Positions 25,345-33,589 of a stretch of DNA of 64,000 nucleotides are shown here, in pieces. Origin of the DNA: JABMMZ01 sp040386935. Its GTDB lineage: Bacteria; Bacteroidota; Bacteroidia; NS11-12g; UBA955. The notes beneath the pieces are model-generated. The model was not told where the DNA came from, did not search any database, and saw only the letters and a list, made by a program, of their open reading frames with translations. Position 1 is the stretch's first letter. Each line of letters opens with the position of its first letter. The DNA lies in the NCBI GenBank assembly GCA_040386935.1, contig JAZKEQ010000006.1, forward strand, positions 62,001-126,000, read 5' to 3'. The translations under genes were made by a program, and so were the position numbers.

Positions 25345-25986
25345 TTATAATGTCGTTTTAGCATCTGCTTTTCGCCCATAGAAGTAAGATATTTTATTTT
25401 CAACATCATCGTAGGTTACAGGTTGTTGTTGCTTATTAAATTCAAAGTAGCTCAATAAACCAAAGTCGCCCGAACACATGGCCGTGTGGGCAAGCAAAAT
25501 ACTTGAAATTGTTAACGCCCAATTTGTATTTGAAAAAAATAGAAACACAATTAAAGTAGTGGTGATAATGATAAATGGCGCTAGCGCTACTATTTCAAAT
25601 TCTTTTTTATTGGCCACAAACTTGTCTGCCAGGGCCATAAAGTAAAATTTTTTAAGGTTGGCGCCATACGATGTGTTGGTGGCGCCTTGCGATTTGTAGG
25701 CCAATACATGGATGTATTCGTGCAATGGAAGTAATGCAAATGCAATGGCAAGGCCGTACGAAAATTGAGTAAAACGGCTGCCAAAGCTATAATTGGGCAT
25801 ACCATAACCCTGAGCAAAAAAGTAGCCAACCAGTGCAAATGCAAAGATGTTGGCCGTATAATAAAGCGCTTTATATTTTGTTCGTTTTTTTAAATATTCC
25901 CTTATGAAGGGCACAAGTTCTTTATGTCCTAACTGGTTGAGCAGTACATAGCCGTTTTGCGCTAATTGATCCGGTTTTATATTCAT
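25345..25986 (-). CDS. DUF3267-type membrane zinc metalloprotease
   Basis: A 213-residue membrane protein with an HExxH site (LLPLHEYIHVLAYK, about residues 87-100) placed after two hydrophobic segments (ALYYTANIFAFALVGYFFA, FSYGLAIAFALLPLHEYIH). More segments follow (IVALAPFIIITTTLIVFLFF, TISSILLAHTAM). The length and HExxH between helices fit the DUF3267 (putative zincin) family. The substrate is unknown. It lies 12 bases after the 25999 membrane gene. Confidence 0.75.
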   Translation of the reverse strand: MNIKPDQLAQNGYVLLNQLGHKELVPFIREYLKKRTKYKALYYTANIFAFALVGYFFAQGYGMPNYSFGSRFTQFSYGLAIAFALLPLHEYIHVLAYKSQGATNTSYGANLKKFYFMALADKFVANKKEFEIVALAPFIIITTTLIVFLFFSNTNWALTISSILLAHTAMCSGDFGLLSYFEFNKQQQPVTYDDVENKISYFYGRKADAKTTL

Positions 25987-25998
25987 TTTTATAGGCTT

Positions 25999-26796
25999 TT
26001 AAGTTTTATACGTTATTTCTTTTTTGTCTTTATTCGCTTTTAATAAAGGGCGGCCTTGTAATGCCTGAATAAGTGTAAACAGTGCCAATAATGCATATAC
26101 AATGGAAAGGCCTATGGTTAATTTTGTATTCTTCAATATAAAATACGAAAGCAATGGCAATAGTTGAAGGGCATGCATGCCTATAAAGTGTGAAACTCTT
26201 AAATCGCCTACGGTCTTGCTCCAGCCTACAATGAACCAATTAGAATTATCGTTGAGCGCGCCAACACTGTGATTTAATCTTGCTCCCATGGCAAAGCCTT
26301 CAAAAGAAAATATGACGAACATAATAATACCTAATCGAATGCCCCATACATAATAATCAGGTAAATTGGGGAATTCGAATTTGAAAAATAAGTAGCCAAT
26401 ATATGCGGTGTACAGGGTAACTGCAGTGGCCGCTAATGCCATGAGGGTATATAAATAGGCATAAGCCTGGGTTGAAGTATTGTAATGCGACAGTTGGCCC
26501 CTGCCGGCTTGAAAAGCGATGTAGAAAATCTCGAAACTCCATAACACAACAACTGTTAGATTGAACAACTTGATATTAAATTCGGGCAAATAATAGCAAT
26601 ACCAAGCCATGGTCCACGAGTATACCCCAAGCGAAAGGGCAAATTTAAAGGGCTTATACCAGGCATTGACATTGTACACCTGTGTGGTAGTAACTTTTGA
26701 AAGTATTAAAAATGCAATGGATAAAACAATACAGATGAACCCGAAGTAAAACAGTACTTCATTTCGATGTTTTAATTGTTGAATAAAGTCTATCAT
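25999..26796 (-). CDS. Multi-pass membrane protein
   Basis: A 265-residue protein with seven or so hydrophobic segments (VLFYFGFICIVLSIAFLILS, FKFALSLGVYSWTMAWYCYY, FNLTVVVLWSFEIFYIAFQA, LYTLMALAATAVTLYTAYIG, LGIIMFVIFSFEGFAMGARL, MHALQLLPLLSYFIL, TIGLSIVYALLALFTLIQAL). Conserved-looking polar residues lie in GARLNHSVG and GDLRVSHFIGMHALQ, where His residues could bind metal. No family assignment. Its ATG shares a base with the stop of the SDR gene (TAATG), so they are translationally coupled. Confidence 0.7.
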   Translation of the reverse strand: MIDFIQQLKHRNEVLFYFGFICIVLSIAFLILSKVTTTQVYNVNAWYKPFKFALSLGVYSWTMAWYCYYLPEFNIKLFNLTVVVLWSFEIFYIAFQAGRGQLSHYNTSTQAYAYLYTLMALAATAVTLYTAYIGYLFFKFEFPNLPDYYVWGIRLGIIMFVIFSFEGFAMGARLNHSVGALNDNSNWFIVGWSKTVGDLRVSHFIGMHALQLLPLLSYFILKNTKLTIGLSIVYALLALFTLIQALQGRPLLKANKDKKEITYKT

Positions 26797-27572
26797 TATT
26801 GTATACCGGCTAAATTCTTTTTTATCTTCATCATTAATTTATCAGGTGTTATTCTTGGTAAATTGCTCAGTAGCCAATTCATAAAACCGACAATTGTTTT
26901 GCCTTTGCCATACAAAAATAATTGAACACCGGCTTTTGCTACAACAGCCGAAGGCATTGGTTTGTTTGCACGCATAGCCTTGGTTTTGCGCATTGCTGTG
27001 GTGTGGAAGGGTGTTTCTACCGTACCCGGACAAAGGGCAGTAACTATGACTCCTGTGCCCTGTAATTCGGCCGCCACTGTTTCTGTAAATGCCAACACAA
27101 AACTTTTAGTGGCTGAATACACCGCATAGTATGGAAAGGGTAGAAATGACAGCAATGAGGCTACATTCATGATGCGCCCCTTTCCGGCTTTTACCATATC
27201 GGCTGCCAGCAACTTTGTAAGGCCTACCAATGTGGTAATATTTACAGCTATCATGGCTTCAATTGTACTTAAGGGCATATTTACAAAATGGCCATAATCA
27301 CCAAACCCGGCATTGTTGATTAAGCCTGTTACTTTGAAATTGTGTGTCTTTAATTCATTGTATAAATCCTGTGCTGAATTGGGTTCTGCTAAATCATACA
27401 GCATATACACGACATCTATGTTGTATTGGTCTATCAATTGTTTTTGCAGTATTTCTAACTTGTCTTTGCTGCGGGCCACTAAAATTAAATGGTGTTTTTT
27501 GGCTGCTAATTGTTGGGCAAGTTCATAGCCTATGCCGGAACTGGCGCCAGTTATTAAAGTAAATTCTTTCAT
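26796..27572 (-). CDS. Short-chain dehydrogenase/reductase
   Basis: A 258-residue classical SDR. The nucleotide motif TGASSGIG (about residues 7-14), NNAG (about 83-86), the Ser of NVASLLSF (about 135) and YSATK (Tyr about 150, Lys about 154) are all present. It opens with MKEFTLITG, so the ATG at 27572 is the start. Cofactor preference is NADPH-like because of the basic ARSKDKL after strand 2. The substrate is unknown. It starts 11 bases after the SRPBCC lipoprotein and is coupled to the membrane gene behind it; the three look like one operon. Confidence 0.88.
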   Translation of the reverse strand: MKEFTLITGASSGIGYELAQQLAAKKHHLILVARSKDKLEILQKQLIDQYNIDVVYMLYDLAEPNSAQDLYNELKTHNFKVTGLINNAGFGDYGHFVNMPLSTIEAMIAVNITTLVGLTKLLAADMVKAGKGRIMNVASLLSFLPFPYYAVYSATKSFVLAFTETVAAELQGTGVIVTALCPGTVETPFHTTAMRKTKAMRANKPMPSAVVAKAGVQLFLYGKGKTIVGFMNWLLSNLPRITPDKLMMKIKKNLAGIQ

Positions 27573-27583
27573 GGGGAGTAGTT

Positions 27584-28120
27584 TTAGTGTTCTGATTTTG
27601 TTTTCAATTCTTGAAGCCATAGCGCATGCAATCGCTCCAATTTTTTCCCTTGAAAAGTTTTTTCGAAAAATGTTAACCAACCATTTTGCAATTCTTCTGT
27701 GATCACTCTGCAGCCGTTTGCAGTAGGTACAATCCACCATACATGATAGCCTCTTATACTGGGCTTTTTGCTTTCCCAGGCCAGTAGTCGGTAGGGGTCA
27801 AATTGTAGAATGGTAGATTGAAATTTTAATCCCATAGTTTTCCAATTGAAAACAGCATTGGCCTGCAATAAAGTATCGGTAGGTGGTGATAAGGTAACTT
27901 TTTGGGCCCCTTTGTACCATTGTGGCCACTTTAATGCATCAATGAGATGGCCCCAAACAGTAGCTGGAGTCGCCTTGATTTCAATTTCATTGTGTACAAA
28001 AAATTGACTGATTGATGGATGGTACTCAGTGGGCCACTGAATGGAGTCTGTGCTATTTTGACCCGATAAGCAGGACATCGAGATAGCTGCATACGCTAAA
28101 ATAATAAATAACCTTGTCAT
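27584..28120 (-). CDS. SRPBCC-fold lipoprotein
   Basis: A 178-residue protein with a lipoprotein-type signal (LFIILAYAAISMSC, Cys about 16) and a polyketide-cyclase/SRPBCC domain: EIEIKATPATVWGHLIDALKWPQW near the start (less flanks), FKFQSTILQFDPYRLLAWES in the middle, and VITEELQNGWLTFFEKTF with the closing helix. SRPBCC domains bind hydrophobic ligands; a lipidated version is unusual. The ATG at 28120 fits the signal peptide. It is followed 11 bases later by the SDR gene. Confidence 0.75.
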   Translation of the reverse strand: MTRLFIILAYAAISMSCLSGQNSTDSIQWPTEYHPSISQFFVHNEIEIKATPATVWGHLIDALKWPQWYKGAQKVTLSPPTDTLLQANAVFNWKTMGLKFQSTILQFDPYRLLAWESKKPSIRGYHVWWIVPTANGCRVITEELQNGWLTFFEKTFQGKKLERLHALWLQELKTKSEH

Positions 28121-28203
28121 TGTAATTTGTTTTAAATTATAATGCAAAGGTCTAATGACCAATGGTGTGGAAACGATAACAAATGTTTAGATTTTTACAT
28201 GGG

Positions 28204-28767
28204 TCAGCTTTTTTTAAGGCGACTTAAGTGAATAGGTGTAATGCCTAAATAAGATGCAATCATGTGCTGAGGTACCCGATTGTGAATATTGGGAAATACT
28301 TCTGTAATACTGTCGTATCGCTCTTTGGGTGTTCTTACGTATCTGTTTTTGATGCGGTCGTCTTGGTAGATAAAATAATATTCAGCTATCAGTCGTCCCA
28401 TTTTTTGCCCTTCGGTTAAATGTGTGTAACCCCATTCTATGGCTGAGCGTGGCAATACAACGACCTCTGTATCTTCTAACGCCTGCAGGCTGTAAAATGA
28501 GGGTTGTTGTTGAATAAAGTTTGAATAATCTGCAATGAACTGATTCTCGAGCGCAAAGTGGATGGTGTGTTCTGTGCCCTCGTGGTCGGTTATTAAAACA
28601 CGTATAAGGCCGCGATTGATGAAGTATATATTGTTGGGAATTGCATCGGGTGCACTTATTATGGTCTGTCGCTTAAAAGTTTTGGTAATGGTTTGATCTA
28701 AGAAGTTTTTGAGTTCATCTTCTGAAACGTTAATCATCTGTTTCATTACCCTTCTAATTTGGTCCAT
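28204..28767 (-). CDS. Crp/Fnr-family regulator
   Basis: A 187-residue protein with a cyclic-nucleotide-binding-like beta roll (FINRGLIRVLITDHEGTEHT) and a C-terminal HTH ending HMIASYLGITPIHLSRLKKS, as in the Bacteroidota Crp/Fnr subgroup. The phosphate-binding RxS of true CAP is not evident, so the effector is unknown. It lies 83 bases before the SRPBCC-SDR genes and probably regulates them (inference). Confidence 0.85.
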   Translation of the reverse strand: MDQIRRVMKQMINVSEDELKNFLDQTITKTFKRQTIISAPDAIPNNIYFINRGLIRVLITDHEGTEHTIHFALENQFIADYSNFIQQQPSFYSLQALEDTEVVVLPRSAIEWGYTHLTEGQKMGRLIAEYYFIYQDDRIKNRYVRTPKERYDSITEVFPNIHNRVPQHMIASYLGITPIHLSRLKKS

Positions 28768-28868
28768 TTATTTATAGTAGTGTTGGGTTATTATATCGCA
28801 ACACTATAATTAACATTTGCCAATTTGTTTTTGTTTTATTGGTGCCGATTGCTAACTCCCTGCCATAA

Positions 28869-28896
28869 AAAGTCGGAACATTGCTGCCCCGACTTT
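28869..28896 (-). terminator. Terminator after the DoxX-family gene
   Basis: AAAGTCGG (28869-28876) pairs with CCGACTTT (28889-28896) over a 12-base loop. On the minus strand the stem is followed by a T-run. It sits just downstream of the gene at 28918. Confidence 0.75.
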
Positions 28897-28917
28897 AATT
28901 CGAATTAAATTTTTTAA

Positions 28918-29334
28918 TTAGTTGATAATCCTTTTGTCTTTGGCTACAAATTTTGCAAAGGCTAACAATGCACCTGTTACCATAATGTTTCTGAAAAAAT
29001 TAACCATTTCTAATTCTTTCTCTCTTGCTATATCAGCCGTCATGTTTTCTGTGCCCAATTCGAACCCCATTGCTCTTGGTAAGTGAACCAATACAGCCAT
29101 TAATATTACATACAATGCCATTAGGGTGTAGGCGAGTTTATCATATTTGCCAATAACTGCACTGATAATAAATAATAGGATGCATACCAAAGTGAAGTAG
29201 TTCCAAAAGTAGGGCAGTGGCAAATAATCAGGTACGAATGAAGCGCCAACTTCGGGTTTGCCAAGATGCAAGCCCACATACAGTAAAAATGAAAGTGGAA
29301 AAATATATTTCCCTGAATTTAAGAGTTTGTCCAT
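28918..29334 (-). CDS. DoxX-family membrane protein
   Basis: A 138-residue four-helix membrane protein: YIFPLSFLLYVGLHLGKP, FTLVCILLFIISAVIGKY, YTLMALYVILMAVLVHLPRA and FFRNIMVTGALLAFAKF. Size and the LHLGKPEVG and VHLPRA loops suit the DoxX/DoxD group of thiol-redox-associated membrane proteins; the role is not established. It lies 11 bases after the YCII gene and ends at a clear hairpin terminator. Confidence 0.7.
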   Translation of the reverse strand: MDKLLNSGKYIFPLSFLLYVGLHLGKPEVGASFVPDYLPLPYFWNYFTLVCILLFIISAVIGKYDKLAYTLMALYVILMAVLVHLPRAMGFELGTENMTADIAREKELEMVNFFRNIMVTGALLAFAKFVAKDKRIIN

Positions 29335-29345
29335 GTTCTGAGTGG

Positions 29346-29702
29346 TTAATTGGTTGGGAATGGAACCAGTGGTCGAATTTCAACCGAACTGTTGGGGTAT
29401 TTTAGAATAGGGCAGGTTTTGCTCCATTCTTTAACTTCCTCAATATTGTCGGATTTACAGATTAAAAAACCCGAAACCAATACGGTGTCTGATTCTTTGT
29501 GCGGCCCCGCTGCCCCACCGGTGGCGGTAACAATTGATGCATCATCATATTGAATGGGGGCTGTATGCACTAATTTGCCTTGCATGGCGATATGGCCTAT
29601 CCACGATTGCCACTTGGGCATATCGTTCGCCATATCTTCTGTTGTTGCTAAGTAGCCATTTTCGGCACTTGCATTGCGAAATAATAATAAATACTCTGTC
29701 AT
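29346..29702 (-). CDS. YCII-related (DGPF) domain protein
   Basis: A 118-residue protein with an EYLLLFRNASAENGYLAT start, a MPKWQSWIGHIAMQGKLV helix, TGGAAGPHKESDTVLVSGFL (GP...VSGF is the family signature) and a WSKTCPILKY ending with EIRPLVPF. This is the YCII/DGPF domain, an alpha-beta fold sometimes fused to sigma factors. The role of lone copies is unknown. The ATG at 29702 gives the family start. Confidence 0.85.
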   Translation of the reverse strand: MTEYLLLFRNASAENGYLATTEDMANDMPKWQSWIGHIAMQGKLVHTAPIQYDDASIVTATGGAAGPHKESDTVLVSGFLICKSDNIEEVKEWSKTCPILKYPNSSVEIRPLVPFPTN

Positions 29703-29780
29703 TTTTTTAATGTTTAATTGTGAATAATGGAACAAAATTCAGCAATTAAAATACCTTGAACGATGACAAAAGTCTATGTT

Positions 29781-30350
29781 TTATAGTTGCGCTTTTAATC
29801 GGCTATAAACATCTTTGTTGATGCCTAAATAGGAAGCTATCAATTTGCTTGAAAGTCTTGTCATCAACATTGGGCGATAATTCATCAGCCATTTTATTCT
29901 TTCTAATGCCGATAGAGAAACGAAAGTATTGATGCGGTAAACCGAGTTGGCATAAGATGCTTCAAGGATTTGTTTATACACCTTATCAAACTGCGGTACG
30001 GATTGCATTAAGGATTGAAATGAATTTCTGTCAATTGCAAATAGTTCACAGGGCTCCACTGTTCTTATGTTTTCTGTTGCAGGAGTTCCATTGCCAAAAC
30101 TCAATAATTCAGAACACCAATTGTCTTCAGTAACAATATCTCTTGTAGTTTCATTTAAATCGCTATCGTAACTATAGACCTGTAGGCACCCTTTGGCTAT
30201 AAAGTAAACATATCGGCAGGCATCTCCCTGTTGTAAAAGTTGCTCATTACGCTTAGTGGTTATATGTTTAAATTTTGATAGTACAGTGTCAAGGTTGTCG
30301 ATGTCGTTGCCAAGTCTGTTTATTATATGATTTTTTAAAATGTCTATCAT
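29781..30350 (-). CDS. Crp/Fnr-family regulator
   Basis: A 189-residue protein with a cNMP-binding-like beta roll (CRYVYFIAKGCLQVYSYDSD) and a C-terminal HTH (LIASYLGINKDVYSRLKAQ). The pair of Crp-like genes in this stretch (also at 28204) each stands ahead of a small gene set; this one precedes YCII-DoxX. The ligand is unknown. The start at 30350 is an ATG. Confidence 0.85.
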   Translation of the reverse strand: MIDILKNHIINRLGNDIDNLDTVLSKFKHITTKRNEQLLQQGDACRYVYFIAKGCLQVYSYDSDLNETTRDIVTEDNWCSELLSFGNGTPATENIRTVEPCELFAIDRNSFQSLMQSVPQFDKVYKQILEASYANSVYRINTFVSLSALERIKWLMNYRPMLMTRLSSKLIASYLGINKDVYSRLKAQL

Positions 30351-30364
30351 ATGGTGTCTGATTT

Positions 30365-30427
30365 TTATTGCTATTGTTGCTGATTAGCGAATGTGCCAGG
30401 AGTTATGAAAGCAATAATGGCGAAATA
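30365..30427. repeat. Degenerate palindromic intergenic element
   Basis: TATTGTTGCTG at the left and GCAATAATGGCGAAA at the right are recognisable ends. The core is lost and the arms are eroded. It lies upstream of the Crp gene at 30350. Confidence 0.4.
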
Positions 30428-30502
30428 GTTAAGTTACCACTAAGCCGTTTACAGGGCAAATTAACTAAGCGGTATGAATAGTCAACTCTGCCTTGCTGTT
30501 TT

Positions 30503-31906
30503 CTATTCCCGTACAAATTTTCTGGTTATTGTTGTCATGGAATCTAGGTCTTGCAATTTTAGTAGATAAAAACCTGCCGGTAAATCAGAAACATTAAGTG
30601 TATGGCTGTTCTTATTTTGTAATACCAACTGTCCGAAAATGTCAAATACTGTTACTTCATAGTTTGTAATAGTTGAGCTTATATTGAGGGTATTGGTGGT
30701 GGGATTAGGGAAAATATTGATTGAATTATCAAGGTTCATTTCGGAAAGACTTGAAGTGTTATTCGTCAAAAAGTTGTAAATATCCCTTTGAAGAAACTCT
30801 TGACCAATTTTCATATAGTTGCCGGCCGAACACATGTAAATATCTAAGCTAGGAATGTAACACAGCATAGCACCATAGCCAAAAGCTGTTCCGGTATGTC
30901 CATAACCATATATTGGTCCGTTATTATAACTTTTAAATTGTATGATACCGTGACCATAAGCACCCATGTCGCCTGTATTCGTTACTACGGTTTTCATGGT
31001 GTCAAGCCATTTTGAATTGATGAGTTGCCCTGTAAATAGGGCTTTGTGAAATTTAATTAAGTCGGCTGTATTAGACCAAATGTCAGCAGCGCCATAGCCC
31101 CATGAATTACTGGCTTCGGTAAAGTCGTATAACGAGTCGGGTTCTAGCCCGCCATTTTCAGCATTAACACCGCCTACAGGATAGAACGAGCCTTTCAAAT
31201 AGCCCCGCATAAAACTGCCGGTAGGAGTGGTGTTAAAATCGGTATTTGTAAGTTGGAGTGGTGAAATGATGCTGTCGGTAATAAAGTTTTGATAGGTGGT
31301 TCCTGATACTGATTTAATTATTTCAGCCAATAAATAAAAGTTGGCATTGCTATAATAATAGTTGCCTACGCCCTGAGGATTAGCATAACTCCAAAGCCAA
31401 AGTGAGTCAAGCGGAATATCATCATATCGCTTCATGTATATCCAATAGTTTAGCCGACCTTGAAAATCGCTTTGTGGATCAGTGATTCCGGAGGTGTGAC
31501 TGAGTAAATGCTTAACTTTTATTTTTTGATAATTGTCGAACCCCTGCACTACGGAAAGTGGTAGGTAGGTGCTAATTGGCGCATTAAAACTTACCTGTCC
31601 GTTTTGAATGAGTTTGAAAATAGCCACAGTAGTGAACATTTTGGTAATACTGGCAACTTTAAATTTTTTGTCAGCCAGCATCGTTATTGCGGGCTTTATA
31701 GATGCAAGTCCTGCAGAATTTTCATAAACCCAGGCTCCGGGCTTTTCTATGCGTATTACATGGCCGGGTACAAATCCTTGAAATTGGGTAACATGGGTTT
31801 GAAATAATCCATCAATACCACTTTTGATATTTGCCGGTGGTGTTTGACCAAAAGCCCAACTTGAGATTGTAATGGTAAGTATTGTGAGTATGGTAGAGCC
31901 TTTCAT
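30503..31906 (-). CDS. Serine hydrolase (beta-lactamase class C-like) with T9SS sorting domain
   Basis: A 467-residue secreted protein: signal peptide (ILTITISSWAFG), penicillin-binding-protein-like domain with SxxK (VASITKMFT, about residues 85-93), YxN (YYSNANF, about 192-198) and HTG (GYGHTGTAFGYG, about 338). Residues about 395 to 467 form a T9SS C-terminal sorting domain (NIFPNPTTNTLNIS, then LPAGFYLLKL). The sorting domain shows export and probably cell-surface attachment. Members may be DD-peptidases or esterases; the substrate is unknown. Confidence 0.9.
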   Translation of the reverse strand: MKGSTILTILTITISSWAFGQTPPANIKSGIDGLFQTHVTQFQGFVPGHVIRIEKPGAWVYENSAGLASIKPAITMLADKKFKVASITKMFTTVAIFKLIQNGQVSFNAPISTYLPLSVVQGFDNYQKIKVKHLLSHTSGITDPQSDFQGRLNYWIYMKRYDDIPLDSLWLWSYANPQGVGNYYYSNANFYLLAEIIKSVSGTTYQNFITDSIISPLQLTNTDFNTTPTGSFMRGYLKGSFYPVGGVNAENGGLEPDSLYDFTEASNSWGYGAADIWSNTADLIKFHKALFTGQLINSKWLDTMKTVVTNTGDMGAYGHGIIQFKSYNNGPIYGYGHTGTAFGYGAMLCYIPSLDIYMCSAGNYMKIGQEFLQRDIYNFLTNNTSSLSEMNLDNSINIFPNPTTNTLNISSTITNYEVTVFDIFGQLVLQNKNSHTLNVSDLPAGFYLLKLQDLDSMTTITRKFVRE

Positions 31907-31939
31907 TTCTTTTTTTAATTAAACAATTTCAATTTGTTT

Positions 31940-32073
31940 TTGTTTATGGCTGTCTTTTTTTAAAATGCATTTATACTACCCCAAACGTAAGCATTTATTT
32001 GTACTGCTATGTTGCTTGTACTGTATGGGTAGGGGTGGTTGTTCCCGAAGGTTAGGGGCCAACAATGGCGGAT
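31940..32073. repeat. Palindromic intergenic element
   Basis: A full-length diverged copy with a degenerate left module, a core carrying minus-strand TACGTTTG (a third variant of the -7 box) and a right module GTTCCCGAAGGTTAGGGGCC then AACAATGGCG. It sits upstream of the serine hydrolase gene at 31906. Confidence 0.75.
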
Positions 32074-32469
32074 TTACGAAGTTGGCAATTGTGTGCCAAT
32101 TGACCACATGTTGCCTGCAAAGTCTTTAAATGTGGCACGTCTGTCAGGGTCGCCTTCGCGTTGTTTGGGTTGTTCAATTATTTCACAACCGGCTTTGATA
32201 GCTTTGTCAAATATTTCATCAACATTGGTAACATACACATGCATTACCAAAGGAACTGGAGGAAATTTGTCGGAAGAATTTCCCAGCATAATAACAGAAT
32301 CGTCTATTTGTATTTCAGCATGCATAATAGTGCCATCCGGCATATCATACCGTCTCAATTCTTTTGCATCAAAGATGGTTTGCATCAAAGCAATGAATTT
32401 TTCAGCACCATCTACTATAAAGTATGGTGAAACTGAATTGTAATTGGTTGGCTTAAAGTCTTTATTCAT
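32074..32469 (-). CDS. VOC-superfamily (PhnB-like) protein
   Basis: A 131-residue glyoxalase-fold protein. It begins with YNSVSPYFIVDGAEKFIA, has MPDGTIMHAEIQIDDSVIML in the middle and RREGDPDRRATFKDFAGN-like motifs near the end (EGDPDRRATFKDFAGNMW). These are the marks of the PhnB-type family. The substrate is unknown. Intact copies of the intergenic element lie on both sides. Confidence 0.88.
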   Translation of the reverse strand: MNKDFKPTNYNSVSPYFIVDGAEKFIALMQTIFDAKELRRYDMPDGTIMHAEIQIDDSVIMLGNSSDKFPPVPLVMHVYVTNVDEIFDKAIKAGCEIIEQPKQREGDPDRRATFKDFAGNMWSIGTQLPTS

Positions 32470-32498
32470 ATTTTTAGGGTTACTTGTTTGTTGTTTAT

Positions 32499-32610
32499 GT
32501 TTGCTGTTGGATCCGAAACTTCGGGAACAGCTTACACTACTCCAAACTTAAGTATTTATTTTTCAATTTTGTGTTATTGTTGCCGAAGGTATGTGACCAA
32601 CAATGGCGGA
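32499..32610. repeat. Palindromic intergenic element, intact copy
   Basis: Left module CTGTTGGATCCGAAACTTCG then GGAACAGC; core with minus-strand TAAGTTTG about 75 bases from the VOC start; right module TTGCCGAAGGTATGTGACC then AACAATGGCG. It stands between the VOC gene and the secreted protein gene at 32641. Confidence 0.8.
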
Positions 32611-32640
32611 ATAAATACTGCTATAATATAGTGGCCCTAT

Positions 32641-33411
32641 TCATCTTTGTGGCTGGTTTGCTTTTATAGGTTTCGTGAACTTTATTCGATCTCCTGTCCA
32701 GGGTGTTAAATTACCTGAACTATCCATAAATGAAAACTCAACTTCATAATTGTCACTGTCGTCAAAGTCAAATGCACCAGAACACATCCCATGTCCAACA
32801 CATACATTGTCACCACCTATAGAAATGTAGTAAGTTGTTTCCAGTCCGGTTTTTAAATTTTTTACCGTTGTCTTTACAATTAGGTCTGAACTGTCTGTTG
32901 CGGGATTACTAAATACAACGTGAATTGAAGGGCCGCAACCGTAATGGATAAGTGTCTTTTTTAATTCTTTTGGAATGCCGGTAAGTATTGGCTTTATGGT
33001 ATCCCTTCCGGCAACAACTGTATATGTCACCGGCTCATATTTCTGAGTTATTTTATTATACTTATCAAAACTTTCATATTCCGGCAAACTGTCAATATGC
33101 ATTGTGTATTCAAGTCCTACTTCCAATTCTTTTTCGGGTTTTAAAACTGCTTGTGTTAAATAAAATTGTCCAACACAAATTTCGATTACATTCAATTTAA
33201 TTTTCTTGTTCCCGTTTTTAAGATAAATATTGTTTTTTTTATTAAGGTTTAAAATTATGCCCTGACTTTCAGCATAGCCGTCAAGAATAAAAATTGAATT
33301 TTGTTTGATTGTTGGTCCACTTGGGAAAATCCAAAGTCCTGTTCCCCTACAATCAGCAAGTAAGGAAACAGACCAAAATAGTCCGATTAATATTGTAAGT
33401 AGATGTTTCAT
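32641..33411 (-). CDS. Secreted protein of unknown function
   Basis: A 256-residue protein with a signal peptide (LLTILIGLFWSVSLLA, cleaved near ADC). The mature part is beta-rich, with Cys pairs (ADCRG, EICVG, HYGCG, DNVCVGHGMCSG) that may form disulfides, and an Ig-like look (IHVVFSNPATDSSDL, YEVEFSFMDSSGNLTPW). No family was recognised. TATATTGC on the minus strand lies about 90 bases upstream of the start. Confidence 0.65.
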   Translation of the reverse strand: MKHLLTILIGLFWSVSLLADCRGTGLWIFPSGPTIKQNSIFILDGYAESQGIILNLNKKNNIYLKNGNKKIKLNVIEICVGQFYLTQAVLKPEKELEVGLEYTMHIDSLPEYESFDKYNKITQKYEPVTYTVVAGRDTIKPILTGIPKELKKTLIHYGCGPSIHVVFSNPATDSSDLIVKTTVKNLKTGLETTYYISIGGDNVCVGHGMCSGAFDFDDSDNYEVEFSFMDSSGNLTPWTGDRIKFTKPIKANQPQR

Positions 33412-33589
33412 GATGTGTGCATTGTGATATTAACTATCGAGTGTTTCTCCAACTTGGAAAGAATTACGAAGGTTTTTTATTTTACTTATTCTACTATGCA
33501 ATATACCAAAATTTTACAATAACTCCATTTTTATATAAGCCATATCACTCTCCCTATTACTTATCTGCAGTTATGTGCAGCTCTTCTTA

